Of a stretch of 64,000 bases of DNA, positions 14,960-23,117 are shown piece after piece; position 1 is the first letter of the stretch, and every line of letters starts with the position of its first letter. The position numbers and the translations under genes were made by a program. The DNA is from JAVBLP01 sp052034625 (GTDB lineage: Bacteria > Elusimicrobiota > Endomicrobiia > Endomicrobiales > Endomicrobiaceae), in NCBI GenBank assembly GCA_052034625.1, contig JBPOII010000007.1:1-64000 (forward strand). Direction: 5' to 3'. The notes below the pieces were generated by a model. That model had not been told where the DNA came from and made no database searches. It saw only the letters and a program-made list of their open reading frames with translations.

Positions 14960-17368
14960 TTAATTATTTTGCATATCGGTAAAAGACTTAACTACAAATA
15001 CTATTGAAATTATAAAGAATATGACAGCAAGTATAGTATTCAAAGAGCCTTTTGCTGTAAGCACCAAGGCAAGTTCAAGTGCAAGCAATCCAAAAAGTGT
15101 TGTGAATTTGATTATTGGGTTCATTGCTACGGAAGAAGTGTCTTTGAAAGGATCTCCGACTGTATCGCCCACAACAGTTGCTTTATGTAATTCCGTGCCC
15201 TTTTCTTTAAGGTCTACTTCAACATATTTTTTTGCATTGTCCCATGCTCCGCCGGCATTTGCCATAAATATCGCTTGGAAAAGACCGAACAATGCTATGG
15301 ATATAAGATAACCTATGAAGAAATAAGGTTCTATAAAAGCGAAAGCAAGTGTTGAGAAAAATATCGCAAGGAAAAGGTTTATCATACCTTTCTGTGCATA
15401 TCTTGTGCATATTTCTACGACCTTCTTTGAATCTTCTGTAGAAGCTCTTTCAGCGCTGCCGTCGAGTTTAATATTATTTTTGATGAATTCTACAGCTCTA
15501 TAAGCACCGCTTGTAACGGCATGATTAGATGCTCCGGTAAACCAGTAAATAACGGCTCCGCCGGCTATAAGACCGAGAAGGAATGGTGCATGTAATATTG
15601 AAAGTTTAGCTACAAGTTCGGGTATCAAACCTTCAGTAAGTATAACAATGATAGAAAATATCATCGTTGCAGCCCCGACAACAGCTGTTCCGATAAGAAC
15701 AGGTTTTGCCGTAGCTTTAAAAGTATTTCCTGCACCGTCATTTTCTTCAAGTAATGCTTTTGATATATCAAATGAAGGTTTAAAACCATAATCTTTTTCG
15801 ATTTCGGCTTCGATATTCGGAATATTTTCAATAAGAGAAAGCTCATAAACCGACTGGGCATTGTCCGTAACCGGTCCATAGGAGTCAACGGCTATAGTTA
15901 CCGGACCCATTCCGAGAAAACCGAAAGCTACAAGACCGAAAGAAAATACCGCCGGGGCGATCATTATTGTGTCAAGACCTAAAGTGCTTATTGCATACGA
16001 TGTAGCCATGAGAGCTATAATAGCAAGACCCATCCAATAAGCGCTGAAATTCCCTGATGTCAGACCGGCAAGAACATTGAGCGAAGCACCGCCGTGTTTT
16101 GAGGATGTAACGACATTTTGTACGAAAGCGCTTTTTACCGATGTGAAAACTTTTACTACTTCAGGGATTACTGCGCCTGCGATAGTTCCGCAGCTTATAA
16201 TGGTAGCAAGTTTCCACCAGAATGATCCGTCGCCGAGATCTCCGATGATAAGTTTTGAAACTATATAAGTAAAGATTATTGAAACTATTGAAGTTATCCA
16301 TACAAGTGATGTTAATGGAGCCTCAAAATTCATTTTATCTGCTTTAGCATATCTTGCTTTGGCTAATGCTGAGTTGATAGCATAAGATAAAGCACTTGAT
16401 ATAAGCATTATAAGACGGATAACAAATATCCATACGAGAAGTTTTATCTGTACCGCCGGATCTTTTACGGCAAGAACTATAAAAGTAACTACAGCAACGC
16501 CTGTTACTCCATAAGTTTCAAAACCGTCAGCTGTAGGACCGACAGAATCTCCGGCATTGTCGCCGGTGCAGTCTGCTATAACTCCGGGATTTCTTGCATC
16601 GTCTTCTTTAATATTGAAAACTATTTTCATAAGGTCGGAACCTATATCGGCAATTTTAGTGAAAATTCCGCCAGCTATTCTCAAAACGGAAGCACCGAGA
16701 GATTCTCCGATAGCAAAACCTATGAAACAGGCTCCTGCGAAATCTCTGGGTATGAAAAGAAGTATGATAAGCATTATGAACAGTTCAATACTAATCAAAA
16801 GCATTCCAATGCTCATTCCGGCGCGAAGCGGTATAGCATAAAGAGGAAAAGGTTTTCCTTTTAAACTTGCAAAAGATGTTCTTGAATTGGCATAAGTATT
16901 TATTCTCATTCCAAACCATGCAACGGAATAGCTGCCGAGAATACCTACTATACTGCAAAGAATTATTACGAATACTTTAATTGCTGCAAAGTTTTGCAAT
17001 AAGCCGAAATAGACCACTATTATAATAGCAAGTAAAACTTCAAGTATTATAATGAATTTGCCCTGCGTTATCAGATAGGTTTTGCAGGTTTCATAAATAA
17101 GTTCAGATATTTCTTTCATTGATTTGTGAACGGGGAGTTTTTTTATTCCAATAAAGTGGTAAAGTCCGAATAATAGACCGAAAATACAAACAAGAAAACC
17201 GATCATTAACAGTATTTTTCCGTTAATTGCACCGCCTAAAAAACTGACTGCAGCAAGGTCCGGAAGAACTAAATTTGCTTCGCTTGCATAAGACTGATTA
17301 ACAGCTGCAAGAATAAGTGCAAAAATGCCGGCAAACTTCTTAAGAGAGAGAAACTTTCCAAGTTGCAT
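14960..17368 (-). CDS. hppA: Membrane-bound proton-translocating pyrophosphatase
   Basis: This 802-residue, about 16-helix protein hydrolyses PPi and pumps ions. The catalytic region is present: GGIFTKIADIGSDL then EDDARNPGVIADCTGDNAGD (about residues 235-275), and a C-terminal GDTVGDPFKDTSS with the second acidic cluster. The segment GNTFKAT (about residue 535) has Lys where K+-dependent enzymes have Ala, which marks the K+-independent, H+-pumping branch (established for the family, inferred here). The substrate motif DCTGDNAGDS differs from the common DNVGDNVGD. It stands alone on the minus strand with its own promoter and terminator. It would recover energy from biosynthetic PPi. Confidence 0.93.
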   Translation of the reverse strand: MQLGKFLSLKKFAGIFALILAAVNQSYASEANLVLPDLAAVSFLGGAINGKILLMIGFLVCIFGLLFGLYHFIGIKKLPVHKSMKEISELIYETCKTYLITQGKFIIILEVLLAIIIVVYFGLLQNFAAIKVFVIILCSIVGILGSYSVAWFGMRINTYANSRTSFASLKGKPFPLYAIPLRAGMSIGMLLISIELFIMLIILLFIPRDFAGACFIGFAIGESLGASVLRIAGGIFTKIADIGSDLMKIVFNIKEDDARNPGVIADCTGDNAGDSVGPTADGFETYGVTGVAVVTFIVLAVKDPAVQIKLLVWIFVIRLIMLISSALSYAINSALAKARYAKADKMNFEAPLTSLVWITSIVSIIFTYIVSKLIIGDLGDGSFWWKLATIISCGTIAGAVIPEVVKVFTSVKSAFVQNVVTSSKHGGASLNVLAGLTSGNFSAYWMGLAIIALMATSYAISTLGLDTIMIAPAVFSFGLVAFGFLGMGPVTIAVDSYGPVTDNAQSVYELSLIENIPNIEAEIEKDYGFKPSFDISKALLEENDGAGNTFKATAKPVLIGTAVVGAATMIFSIIVILTEGLIPELVAKLSILHAPFLLGLIAGGAVIYWFTGASNHAVTSGAYRAVEFIKNNIKLDGSAERASTEDSKKVVEICTRYAQKGMINLFLAIFFSTLAFAFIEPYFFIGYLISIALFGLFQAIFMANAGGAWDNAKKYVEVDLKEKGTELHKATVVGDTVGDPFKDTSSVAMNPIIKFTTLFGLLALELALVLTAKGSLNTILAVIFFIISIVFVVKSFTDMQNN

Positions 17369-17429
17369 ACCTGCTCCTTTATTTAATTATTCCCTAAATG
17401 GGTTGATTTTTAAGTACATAATTATGAAA

Positions 17430-17458
17430 ATTATACGATTTTATAAATTTTTAGTCAA
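17430..17458 (-). promoter_or_regulatory. Sigma-70-type promoter of hppA
   Basis: Read on the minus strand, TTGACT (17458-17453), a 17-base spacer, and TATAAT (17435-17430). The box lies about 60 bases upstream of the hppA ATG. Confidence 0.82.
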
Positions 17459-17545
17459 TTTGGGCTTTTATTAATTCTTTTAATTATATAAAATCAATAA
17501 ATTATTCATTATAAAAATAATATCATTTTAAAAGTAAGAGGTTCA

Positions 17546-18235
17546 ATGAAATTCATAAGAAGTATTATCGCTTTTTTTGCAATACCCGCTGTTATTGCGG
17601 CATCTTATACGCTTTTAAGTGCTTTTTTATCTTTTGCAGGGACCAGTGGAAAGGAGTATGTGCCTTTTTGGATAGGGGTGTTTTGCTATATAGTTTTTCA
17701 AATAGTTTTTTATAAACCTATGCGCACATATGTTTTTGGTCATGAGTTGACTCATGCTTTTGCAGGCATTTTAAGCGGCGCAAAGATCAAAAAATTTAAA
17801 GTTGGGAAAGAGTCCGGTCATGTTGTTATGACAAAAGACAATATTTGGATAACGCTTGCCCCATATTTTTTCCCTATATATACTTTTGCGGTTATTATTA
17901 TATATCTTATGCTCGGCTGGGTTATCGACATTATACCTTTATATCCGTATTATTTATTTTTAATGGGTTTGTCAATATCTTTTCATATTGCACTTACGAT
18001 ATATATACTCGGTATAGGTCAGTCTGATCTTAAAGTTTACGGTGTTTTCTTTTCATATATATTGATCATTATTATAAATATTATAGTTTTTACTTTGCTT
18101 ATGGCGCTTGCTTTTCCACAGGAAATAGATGTTGCGGTAATGTTTAAAGAAATGTATGGGAATATCAAGGGAGCCTATCAATTCACATATGATGGTATTT
18201 CCCGTATATATAAGGCATTTGGAACAATGAATTAG
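17546..18235 (+). CDS. Putative membrane zinc metallopeptidase (M50B-like, HELTH motif)
   Basis: This 229-residue protein has about six membrane helices. At the end of helix 2 it has GHELTHAFAGILSGAKI (residues about 71-87), a perfect HExxH zinc motif followed by a small-residue helix, as in the M50-type intramembrane peptidases and the short M50B-like family. The third zinc ligand is not obvious; an Asp in GQSDLKVYG (about residue 157) is a candidate. AAGAGG precedes the ATG. It is the first gene of a four-gene plus-strand run with a lipid-kinase-like protein and a deacetylase, which suggests an envelope role. Activity is not proven. Confidence 0.6.
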   Translation: MKFIRSIIAFFAIPAVIAASYTLLSAFLSFAGTSGKEYVPFWIGVFCYIVFQIVFYKPMRTYVFGHELTHAFAGILSGAKIKKFKVGKESGHVVMTKDNIWITLAPYFFPIYTFAVIIIYLMLGWVIDIIPLYPYYLFLMGLSISFHIALTIYILGIGQSDLKVYGVFFSYILIIIINIIVFTLLMALAFPQEIDVAVMFKEMYGNIKGAYQFTYDGISRIYKAFGTMN

Positions 18236-18297
18236 TTTTTTCATTTTCCACGTTTACTTTGTATAATAATGTAATTAAAACATAGAGGTTATATAAA

Positions 18298-18894
18298 ATG
18301 GTCACAGTTCCAAAGGACGAGGTTAAAAGAAAAGGTTTTCATATGTTATCGCTTATTTATGTTTTCGGATATTGGTTCCTTCCTAAAAACATAGTTATCT
18401 GGGGGCTTGCGATAGCTATAGCGATAGTGGCTATTCTTGAAATATTAAGGTTTAATGCACCGTGGTTCAATATATTTTTCGTAAAAAGGTTTAAAGGGTT
18501 TTATCGTAAAGAAGAGGCAAGAAAAGTCAGCGGATTGATAGGTACTTTATCGGGTGCACTTATAACGATCCTCATATTTCCTAATAAGTATATGGTTTTT
18601 GCGAGTTTTCTTTATCTGGCTTTTGGTGATTCTATTGCTGCATTAGTAGGCAGAACTATAGGGAAACATAAAAGTATAGCCGGAAAAAGTATAGAAGGCA
18701 GTGTGGCCTGTTTGATAGCTTGTTTTATTGCAGGATTATTTATTTTTAATTGGAAATTCGCTCTTGCGGGTGCCTTTATTGCAACAATAGTTGAAGCTGT
18801 TCCATGGAAAATAAACGATAATTTCTGGATGCAGATAGTGAATGCCGGTCTTTTAACTCTTTTGTCAGGAGTTATGGTTTGGGCAAAATTATAA
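18298..18894 (+). CDS. CTP-dependent lipid kinase / cytidylyltransferase-like membrane protein (SEC59/DGK1-like)
   Basis: This 198-residue protein has about six helices. The N-terminal KRKGFHML (residues 10-17) and the central YLAFGDSIAALVGRTIGKHK followed by GKSIEGSVACL (about residues 101-137) match the dolichol kinase/DGK1/VTE5 and CdsA superfamily, in which these residues bind CTP and Mg. Many bacteria have such short proteins of unknown substrate (polyprenol, diacylglycerol or phytol-like alcohols). The gene lies 62 bases after the HELTH protein. The substrate cannot be assigned. Confidence 0.72.
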   Translation: MVTVPKDEVKRKGFHMLSLIYVFGYWFLPKNIVIWGLAIAIAIVAILEILRFNAPWFNIFFVKRFKGFYRKEEARKVSGLIGTLSGALITILIFPNKYMVFASFLYLAFGDSIAALVGRTIGKHKSIAGKSIEGSVACLIACFIAGLFIFNWKFALAGAFIATIVEAVPWKINDNFWMQIVNAGLLTLLSGVMVWAKL

Positions 18895-18916
18895 ATTCTA
18901 TAACAAAGGTGAAAAA

Positions 18917-19636
18917 GTGAGGAATATTCTTTTATCTCTTATAGTTACAGTGTTTTTTTTCTCTGCCGTTTCAGCTGAGAATATGAAAGTGTTTTATAGT
19001 GACGGTCCAAAAAATTCAAAGAAAGTAGCACTTACCTTTGATGACGGTCCGGGTTTTTCAACAAATAAAATCCTTGATATTTTAAATGAAAAAGAAGTAA
19101 AAGCGACTTTTTTTATTCTAGGTTCACAGGCTGTAAAAAATCCCATAGATGCTAAAAGAATAGCTGATGAAGGTCATGAGATCGCCAGCCACACTTATGG
19201 ACATTTTAATTTCTATTCATATAAGGGTGAAAATAAACAGGCTAAAATTGAGAGCGAGCTTATCAAAGCGGAAGAAACTATAGAAAAGATAACAGGCAAA
19301 AGAACTTCCCTTGTACGGTATCCGCATGGCTATTCTCGTCCGGATGCAATAGCTGCTGCAAAAAAACATGGATACTTTGTGGTAAATTGGTCATTTGGCT
19401 GCGATTGGCAGCAGAATCTTTCTGCTGAAGAAATGCATGCAAAATATCTGGGAGCCATTAAAAATGGAGCAATTTTGCTTATGCATGATTCAATAAAGAG
19501 CGGAAAACTTGCCTCATTTCTAGGAGTTTTTATAGATGAAATCAGAGAAAAAGGTTATGATATAGTAACCGTAAGCGAGCTGTTAGGTTTGGAATATAGA
19601 AAGCAGCCTAAAGAAATAATTTTGGAGGAACCATGA
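18917..19636 (+). CDS. Polysaccharide deacetylase (NodB domain), secreted
   Basis: This 239-residue protein starts with GTG after AAAGGTG. A signal peptide covers residues 1-21. The NodB domain shows the catalytic motifs TFDDGPG (about residues 40-46) and the metal-binding SHTYGH (about 92-97), a substrate groove motif RYPHGYSRPD (about 132-141) and LLMHD near 191. It should remove N- or O-acetyl groups from peptidoglycan or another polysaccharide outside the cytoplasmic membrane. It overlaps the next gene by four bases. Confidence 0.88.
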   Translation: MRNILLSLIVTVFFFSAVSAENMKVFYSDGPKNSKKVALTFDDGPGFSTNKILDILNEKEVKATFFILGSQAVKNPIDAKRIADEGHEIASHTYGHFNFYSYKGENKQAKIESELIKAEETIEKITGKRTSLVRYPHGYSRPDAIAAAKKHGYFVVNWSFGCDWQQNLSAEEMHAKYLGAIKNGAILLMHDSIKSGKLASFLGVFIDEIREKGYDIVTVSELLGLEYRKQPKEIILEEP

Positions 19637-19878
19637 CAAATCTTTTGATCTTATCCATTGGGAACAGAAAACAATCAGCTTTGAAAGTTCAGGAAATTTT
19701 AACGGAGAGCGGATGTATGGTAAAAACAAGACTTGGCATACACACAAATCCTAGCGGTGTTTGTATGGATGCAGGTGTCATTATTCTTGAAGTTATAGCT
19801 AAAGAATTTGAACTTCAAGGACTTGTTTCAAAACTTGAGGCTGTTGAAGGGGTTAAAGCACAGCTTGTAAAAATTTAA
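19633..19878 (+). CDS. TM1266-like ACT-fold protein (putative iron-only hydrogenase regulator family)
   Basis: This 81-residue protein is a single ferredoxin-like/ACT domain: NLLILSIGNRKQSALKVQEI at the N-terminus, a central LGIH segment and a C-terminal EAVEGVKAQLVKI strand. This pattern fits the small family typified by T. maritima TM1266, called iron-only hydrogenase system regulator because it often lies beside hydE/hydF/hydG. Here it is translationally coupled to the deacetylase and more than 20 kb from the hydrogenase operons. What it binds is unknown. The family call is from pattern memory. Confidence 0.6.
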   Translation: MTNLLILSIGNRKQSALKVQEILTESGCMVKTRLGIHTNPSGVCMDAGVIILEVIAKEFELQGLVSKLEAVEGVKAQLVKI

Positions 19879-20351
19879 TATTTCTTTTTACCTGGTATTT
19901 TTTCCCATTCTTTAAAAGGCTTTTCGGCATTTGTATTTAAAAGTTGGATTTGTTTAAGTTTCCTTTTTTTGTCAGGCTTAAAAAATTCTTCAAAGAATTT
20001 TTTATCGTTGAAACCATATTTAGCGGCGGTTTCCGTGTCTGCACAGTAATAAACCTTTTTAATTTTTGCCCACATTATTGCGCCAAGGCACATCGGACAA
20101 GGTTTGCAGGAAGCATAAATTTCACAGTCGGATAAGTCGTACTTTTTAAGTTTTTTAGCAGCTTTTCTAATGGCTTCAATTTCTGCATGTGCCGTAGGAT
20201 CATTTTTTTTAGTTACATTATTTATAGCACTTGAAATTATTTTTCCGTCACGTATTATGACGGCTGCAAAAGGCCCGCCTTTATTCTTCTTTACATTTTT
20301 TTTTGCAAGAGCTATTATTTTATCGGCTAAAAAGTTATTGTCTTTTTTCAT
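19875..20351 (-). CDS. guaD: Guanine deaminase, CDA/TadA-fold
   Basis: This 158-residue cytidine-deaminase-fold enzyme has NDPTAHAE and PCPMCLGAI as zinc-binding motifs. The details favour guanine deaminase over tRNA deaminase TadA: NNVTKKNDPTAHAEIEAIRK, the region after the zinc site (ETAAKYGFNDKKFFEEF) and a C-terminus ending KKKY, all like Bacillus GuaD. ATG at 20351 is chosen; the frame extends 38 codons upstream but only as a hydrophobic, AT-driven stretch. A TATAAT lies 7 bases upstream of this ATG, with no Shine-Dalgarno, so the mRNA may be leaderless. Its stop overlaps the convergent gene by four bases. Confidence 0.85.
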   Translation of the reverse strand: MKKDNNFLADKIIALAKKNVKKNKGGPFAAVIIRDGKIISSAINNVTKKNDPTAHAEIEAIRKAAKKLKKYDLSDCEIYASCKPCPMCLGAIMWAKIKKVYYCADTETAAKYGFNDKKFFEEFFKPDKKRKLKQIQLLNTNAEKPFKEWEKIPGKKKY

Positions 20352-20358
20352 AAAAACG

Positions 20359-20364
20359 ATTATA
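20359..20364 (-). promoter_or_regulatory. -10 box immediately upstream of guaD
   Basis: TATAAT on the minus strand ends 7 bases before the guaD ATG. Transcription would start at or within a base or two of the start codon. No good -35 box is visible at standard spacing. Confidence 0.4.
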
Positions 20365-20428
20365 ACAAATATTGAAGAAGTTTGCAGAAAAAATATTGGG
20401 ATAATTAAGAATTTTACAGAAAAAAATA

Positions 20429-20457
20429 TTGCAATAAATACGTCTTTTATGTATACT
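20429..20457 (+). promoter_or_regulatory. Promoter of the pilin gene
   Basis: TTGCAA (20429-20434), a 17-base spacer, TATACT (20452-20457). The same hexamers and spacing occur upstream of the acetyltransferase gene (46060-46088). The pilin ATG is 66 bases downstream. Confidence 0.75.
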
Positions 20458-20522
20458 ATAAGCATATAACAAACTAGAAAAAGGGCGCCCCCCTGAACTA
20501 GTAAATAAAAAAGGAGAGTAAT

Positions 20523-20924
20523 ATGAAGAACACAAAAGGTTTTACACTTGTAGAGTTGGTAATCGTTATTGTTATTGTTGGTATTTTATCAATTGTAGCA
20601 GTGCCTATTTACAGAGGTTACACAAGAAAGGCAATGGCATCTGAAGGAAAATCACTGTTAGGTTCAGTTCAGACTTCACAGAAGATTTATTTTGCTGAGT
20701 ATGGTACTTTCTATGCACCTGCTGCTGCAACTTCTTATGACGGTGTACTTGATGTTGATGCAAGAGCAAACAAATACTTTAAACAGTATCATGTTTCTGC
20801 GGCAAGTGCAACTGGTTACACAGTTGGCGTAACTGCTGATGCTAATACCGGTGCGAGCAATATTATACTTGGTCTGACCGGCTCATCTACAGGTGAAGTT
20901 ACGACAAATGAATCAGGTATTTAA
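20523..20924 (+). CDS. Type IV pilin-like protein (class III signal, PilE/PilA-like)
   Basis: This 133-residue protein has a short basic leader MKNTKG, cleaved before Phe7 in GFTLVELVIVIVIVGIL, with Glu at mature position 5 as needed for pilus assembly. The rest is small, Ala/Gly/Ser/Thr-rich and Cys-free. The pattern KYFKQYHVSAASATGYT in the C-terminal half occurs in Elusimicrobium-type pilins. An AAAGGAG ribosome binding site lies seven bases before the ATG, and the gene has its own promoter and terminator, which suggests strong expression. No pilus machinery genes are in the window, so it could serve a pilus, a pseudopilus or DNA uptake (compare comEC at 27839). Confidence 0.88.
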   Translation: MKNTKGFTLVELVIVIVIVGILSIVAVPIYRGYTRKAMASEGKSLLGSVQTSQKIYFAEYGTFYAPAAATSYDGVLDVDARANKYFKQYHVSAASATGYTVGVTADANTGASNIILGLTGSSTGEVTTNESGI

Positions 20925-20935
20925 CAATTAAAATA

Positions 20936-20974
20936 AAAAGCCACCCTGAGTTTTTAACGAAGGGTGGCTTTTTT
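20936..20974 (+). terminator. Terminator between the two pilin genes
   Basis: A stem with arms AAGCCACCCT and AGGGTGGCTT (20938-20947 and 20961-20970), with a T run at 20969-20974. It lies 12 bases after the first pilin stop and directly before the second pilin's ribosome binding site (GGAG, 20979-20982), so the second gene depends on read-through or is expressed at lower level. Confidence 0.85.
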
Positions 20975-20988
20975 ATTTGGAGATTTCT

Positions 20989-21444
20989 ATGACTCGTATG
21001 TTAAATTCAAATAAGGGTGTAACCTTAATAGAGATTATAGTAGTTGTTATAATTGTAGCTTTGCTGGCATTTATAGCCGGAGCTGTCAGCAGAAATTATT
21101 ATGGAAAAGCTATGTCAGCTGAAGGGATAGCTTTAATAAATAAAATTAGCGAATGTCAGGATAATATCTATATTATAAATAATGATAAATATGAAGCTAC
21201 CTCCGGTATAGTTCAGTTTCATGTATTTGCAAATGATAGTGAACTTGATGCAAGGTCAAATAAATATTTTAGATGGTTTGATATGAGACTTATGAAAGAC
21301 GGATATAGAGCAAGAGCTATACATTATAGAAATGGTAACGACAGAAATGATGGCGGTAATGTTGTGGTTTTTGAAAGCTATTTAGACAAACCTATGACTA
21401 TAAGGCATGATAGTTGGGAGGGTAATGAGAATATACCCGAATAA
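20989..21444 (+). CDS. Second type IV pilin-like protein
   Basis: This 151-residue protein has the prepilin motif NKGVTLIEIIVVVIIVALLA (Gly -1, Val +1, Glu +5). ATG at 20989 is chosen because GGAG lies 6-9 bases upstream; another in-frame ATG at 20998 is possible. The C-terminal half is more charged than in the neighbouring pilin (RHDSWEGNENIPE), more like a minor pilin. Shared features with the first pilin (YYGKAMSAEG, then DARSNKYFR) show that they are paralogues. It ends 11 bases from the convergent recN stop. Confidence 0.82.
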   Translation: MTRMLNSNKGVTLIEIIVVVIIVALLAFIAGAVSRNYYGKAMSAEGIALINKISECQDNIYIINNDKYEATSGIVQFHVFANDSELDARSNKYFRWFDMRLMKDGYRARAIHYRNGNDRNDGGNVVVFESYLDKPMTIRHDSWEGNENIPE

Positions 21445-21455
21445 TATAATAATTT

Positions 21456-23114
21456 TTAATTTGAATGTTTTATAAGGTTTGAGGCATGCTCCAAAGCAGT
21501 TTTTGTTATCTTTTCACCGGATATCATCCGGGCTATTTCTTCTATATGTTCCTGCTGTGAAAGTATTTTTGCTTTAGTAAAAGTTCTTGAGTTTTCAGTT
21601 TCTTTAAATATTTTTATGTGTGTTTGTGCTAAAGCTGCCACTTGTGCCAGGTGTGTTATTGAAAGCACCTGTTTTTTTGTAGACAGTTTAGAAAGTTTTT
21701 TACCTATCTTTTCTCCTGTTTTTCCGCTTGTTCCTGTATCTATCTCGTCGAATATTGCGGTTTGGTCACTCTTTAAAGGAGAAGCGAGTTCAATTGCCAA
21801 AAGCACTCTTGAAAGTTCTCCGCCTGAAGCACTGTTTCTGAGGGGGAGAATTTTTTCACCCTTGTTTGCGCAAAACATAAACTCAATCATATCATAACCA
21901 TTTGCGGAAAGTTCTTTTCTTTCAAACTTTATATCAAAAACAGCATTTTTTATATCAAGTTCAGCAAGTTCGTTTTGGACGGATAATGAGAATTTATCAG
22001 CTGCTTTTTTTCTTTTTTTACTTATCTTTTCGCAAATTTCACTGAGCATGTCGGTCTTTTCAGACAATTCTTTTTCAATCTTATCAGTATTTTGTTTATA
22101 ATCATTTAAAGATTCCATCTCTTTTAGTATTTTATTTTTGTATTCAATTATATCTTCAATTGTTTTTCCGTATTTCTTTTTAAGTTTTTTTATAAGCTCT
22201 ATCCTTTCCATAGCATTATTGAGTTTTTCAGGATTAATATCAGTTTTAGAAAGAATATTCTCAACCTCTCTATATGCTTCCTCTGCCTGATAATAAGAGT
22301 TTTCAATAAGAGAAAGAGCTTCCGAAGCTTCAGCTCCCAAAGTATTAATGCTTTCTATGTTTTTCTTCGCTTTGATTATCTTGGAGAGAGCGGAATCTTC
22401 ATCAGAATATAAAAGTGCTATAGCTTCTTCGGCATTCATAGATATTTTCTCCGCATTTTTTAATTTCGGAAGTTCATTTTCAAGTTTTTCATCTTCTCCG
22501 GGTTCAAGTGCCGCATCTTCTATTTCACTTATCTGAAATGAATAGAGATCAATTTTTCTTTCTCTTTCTGCATCAGAAAGGTTCATCGCTTCAATTTTAG
22601 ATTTCAATTCTTTTATATCTTTATAGAGGGAGGATGTTTTTTCAAGCAAAGGTTCTATATCCGGGATTTCATTGTCTAAAATTGCAAGCTGTTTGTCAGG
22701 GTCCATTAATGAATGTTTTTCATCCTGGCTGTGAAAATCTATCAGCATATTCCCGATTTTTGAAAGAATGGAAATGCTTACAGGAGAATCATTAATAAAT
22801 GCTTTGCTTTTTCCTGAACTTTCTATCGTCCTTCTTATTAATATGTTTTTATCATCTGCAGGTATTGCAAGAGAATCTAACAGGTCTGAAATTTCATTGT
22901 CTTTAAACTCAAAAATACCGCTAATAGTACATATTGCAGAGCCTGAACGTATAGAGGAAGCATCTGCTCTGGCCCCAGTTAAAAGTTCTATTGATCTTAC
23001 AAGTATAGATTTTCCTGCACCGGTTTCACCGGTAATAGCTGTAAAACCGTTTGAAAAATCAATATTTAGATCTTCAATGAGGGCATAGTTTTTAATGGAA
23101 AGAGAGAGGATCAT
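21456..23114 (-). CDS. recN: DNA repair protein RecN
   Basis: This 552-residue SMC-like ATPase has Walker A GETGAGKS near residues 29-36, a long charged coiled coil in the middle (about 150-370), the ABC signature SGGELSR near residue 430 and Walker B AIFDEIDTGTSGK near 460. Its length is normal for RecN. It acts in double-strand break repair, holding and organising DNA ends. It follows nadK by three bases on the minus strand, a pairing found in many bacteria. Confidence 0.93.
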   Translation of the reverse strand: MILSLSIKNYALIEDLNIDFSNGFTAITGETGAGKSILVRSIELLTGARADASSIRSGSAICTISGIFEFKDNEISDLLDSLAIPADDKNILIRRTIESSGKSKAFINDSPVSISILSKIGNMLIDFHSQDEKHSLMDPDKQLAILDNEIPDIEPLLEKTSSLYKDIKELKSKIEAMNLSDAERERKIDLYSFQISEIEDAALEPGEDEKLENELPKLKNAEKISMNAEEAIALLYSDEDSALSKIIKAKKNIESINTLGAEASEALSLIENSYYQAEEAYREVENILSKTDINPEKLNNAMERIELIKKLKKKYGKTIEDIIEYKNKILKEMESLNDYKQNTDKIEKELSEKTDMLSEICEKISKKRKKAADKFSLSVQNELAELDIKNAVFDIKFERKELSANGYDMIEFMFCANKGEKILPLRNSASGGELSRVLLAIELASPLKSDQTAIFDEIDTGTSGKTGEKIGKKLSKLSTKKQVLSITHLAQVAALAQTHIKIFKETENSRTFTKAKILSQQEHIEEIARMISGEKITKTALEHASNLIKHSN

Positions 23115-23117
23115 ATT

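Noticed and set aside
15661..15888. Minus-strand frame inside hppA
   Set aside because: It lies in another frame within the clear 802-residue pyrophosphatase gene; the match to hppA motifs on both sides shows that no frameshift is present.
19875..20351. TadA (tRNA adenosine deaminase)
   Set aside because: The zinc motifs are shared, but NNVTKKNDPTAHAE, the GFND region and the KKKY C-terminus are those of guanine deaminase.
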